Shown: positions 63,654 through 64,000 of the stretch, piece after piece | How the letters are laid out: the number at the start of each line of letters is the position of its first letter | Numbering within the stretch: the first letter of the stretch is position 1 | Source: Streptomyces sp. NBC_00459 | Lineage (GTDB): Bacteria > Actinomycetota > Actinomycetes > Streptomycetales > Streptomycetaceae | Assembly (NCBI RefSeq): GCF_036013955.1 | Contig: NZ_CP107903.1 | Span: 3,782,001-3,846,000 of the forward strand | Reading direction: 5' to 3' | Length of the DNA stretch: 64,000 nt | Notes under the pieces: model-generated | What the model was told of the DNA's origin: nothing | The model's database searches: none | What the model saw: the letters and a program-made list of their open reading frames with translations, nothing else | Program-made: the position numbers and the translations under genes

Positions 63654-64000
63654 TGTCCTTCGTCGTGAACCGCGCCCAGGCCGCCGAGCCGAACACCGCC
63701 GCGTACAGGGCCTGGATGCCGAGGTTCTTCACCAGGTCGTCCCAGTAGACCGGTTCGCGCATCAGGTCGGCGAAGGACAGCCAGTAGTGGGAGAAGAAGT
63801 ACGGCTGGAGTGCGCTCAGTTGGGGTATCTGGTCGAGGATCTGGACGGTGATGAGCAGCCCGACGGTCGTCGCCATCGCCGCGATGCCGCTGCTCGTCAC
63901 GGTGGAGACGAACAGGCCGAGAGCCGCCACCCCCATCAGTGACGCGGCGACGACCAGTGCGATCAGCAGCGCCCGGCCGAGGCCCTCCGTGAAGCTGATG
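63643..64000 (-). CDS. ABC-2-type transporter permease, C-terminal part
   Basis: The last 118 codons of a membrane protein that continues beyond position 64000 (no start in the window; an internal ATG at 63936 is not the start). Hydrophobic stretches ALLIALVVAASLMGVAALGL and AAMATTVGLLITVQIL, then FFSHYWLSFADLMREPVYWD and a last helix, resemble the end of ABC-2 permeases. The ATPase gene should lie outside the window. Confidence 0.75.
   Translation of the reverse strand, partial: ISFTEGLGRALLIALVVAASLMGVAALGLFVSTVTSSGIAAMATTVGLLITVQILDQIPQLSALQPYFFSHYWLSFADLMREPVYWDDLVKNLGIQALYAAVFGSAAWARFTTKDITA

Overview
The window is about 64 kb of very GC-rich DNA from the conserved chromosomal core of an actinomycete, almost certainly a Streptomyces. 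Signs of this are the strong G/C third-position bias, frequent GTG and one TTG start, an acidic N-terminal extension on NusG, the gene order fusA-rpsG-rpsL / rpoC-rpoB-rplL-rplJ / rplA-rplK-nusG-secE-tRNA-Trp, and intergenic repeats I recognise from Streptomyces. I cannot name the species.

Layout. 1-1820 (minus): the str operon (fusA partial, rpsG, rpsL). 2.2-10.7 kb (plus): a Crp/Fnr regulator, a 21-bp repeat array, then a tightly packed five-gene cassette lying between the str and rpoBC operons. 10.8-25.1 kb (minus): rpoC, rpoB, rplL, rplJ, two lipoprotein genes, rplA, rplK, nusG, secE and tRNA-Trp, with leader hairpins. 25.3-36.8 kb: aspartate aminotransferase, adenosine deaminase, murB, an MFS exporter with its TetR repressor and two matching operators, a MaoC dehydratase pair, rpmG, tRNA-Met, tRNA-Thr, an amidohydrolase, tRNA-Tyr and a YajQ-family gene. 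37-40.3 kb: APC permease, SMI1/KNR4-type protein, YccF and HtpX. 40.4-50.1 kb (minus): a second-type complex I cluster nuoABCHIJKLMN without nuoD, E, F or G. 50.3-57.3 kb (plus): two paralogous histidine kinases, one LuxR-type response regulator, and a two-subunit 2-oxoacid:ferredoxin oxidoreductase. 57.3-64 kb: accessory enzymes (HxlR regulator with a divergent NAD(P)H-binding protein, RarD, a VOC protein, a secreted M28 peptidase, an amidase, a flavodoxin-fold oxidoreductase, a partial ABC-2 permease).

The most interesting part is 3478-10733. A class III nucleotide cyclase-like protein, a degenerate P-loop/HEAT-repeat protein, an SPFH-like membrane scaffold protein, a three-TM protein resembling the Pycsar effector PycTM, and a membrane M48 metallopeptidase are encoded in one unit with ATGA overlaps. 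The cyclase keeps the metal-binding Asp pair and the Asn/Arg pair but lacks the usual adenine-selecting residues. The cyclase and HEAT protein share a Gly-rich motif, and the HEAT gene carries the only in-frame TTA (bldA) codon I noticed. I read this as an expanded Pycsar-like, cyclic-nucleotide-signalled membrane stress or anti-phage system under possible developmental control. That function is inference.

The complex I cluster lacks the NADH-oxidising subunits and sits beside the ferredoxin-reducing oxidoreductase, so reduced ferredoxin is a plausible electron source. NuoD would have to come from elsewhere in the genome.
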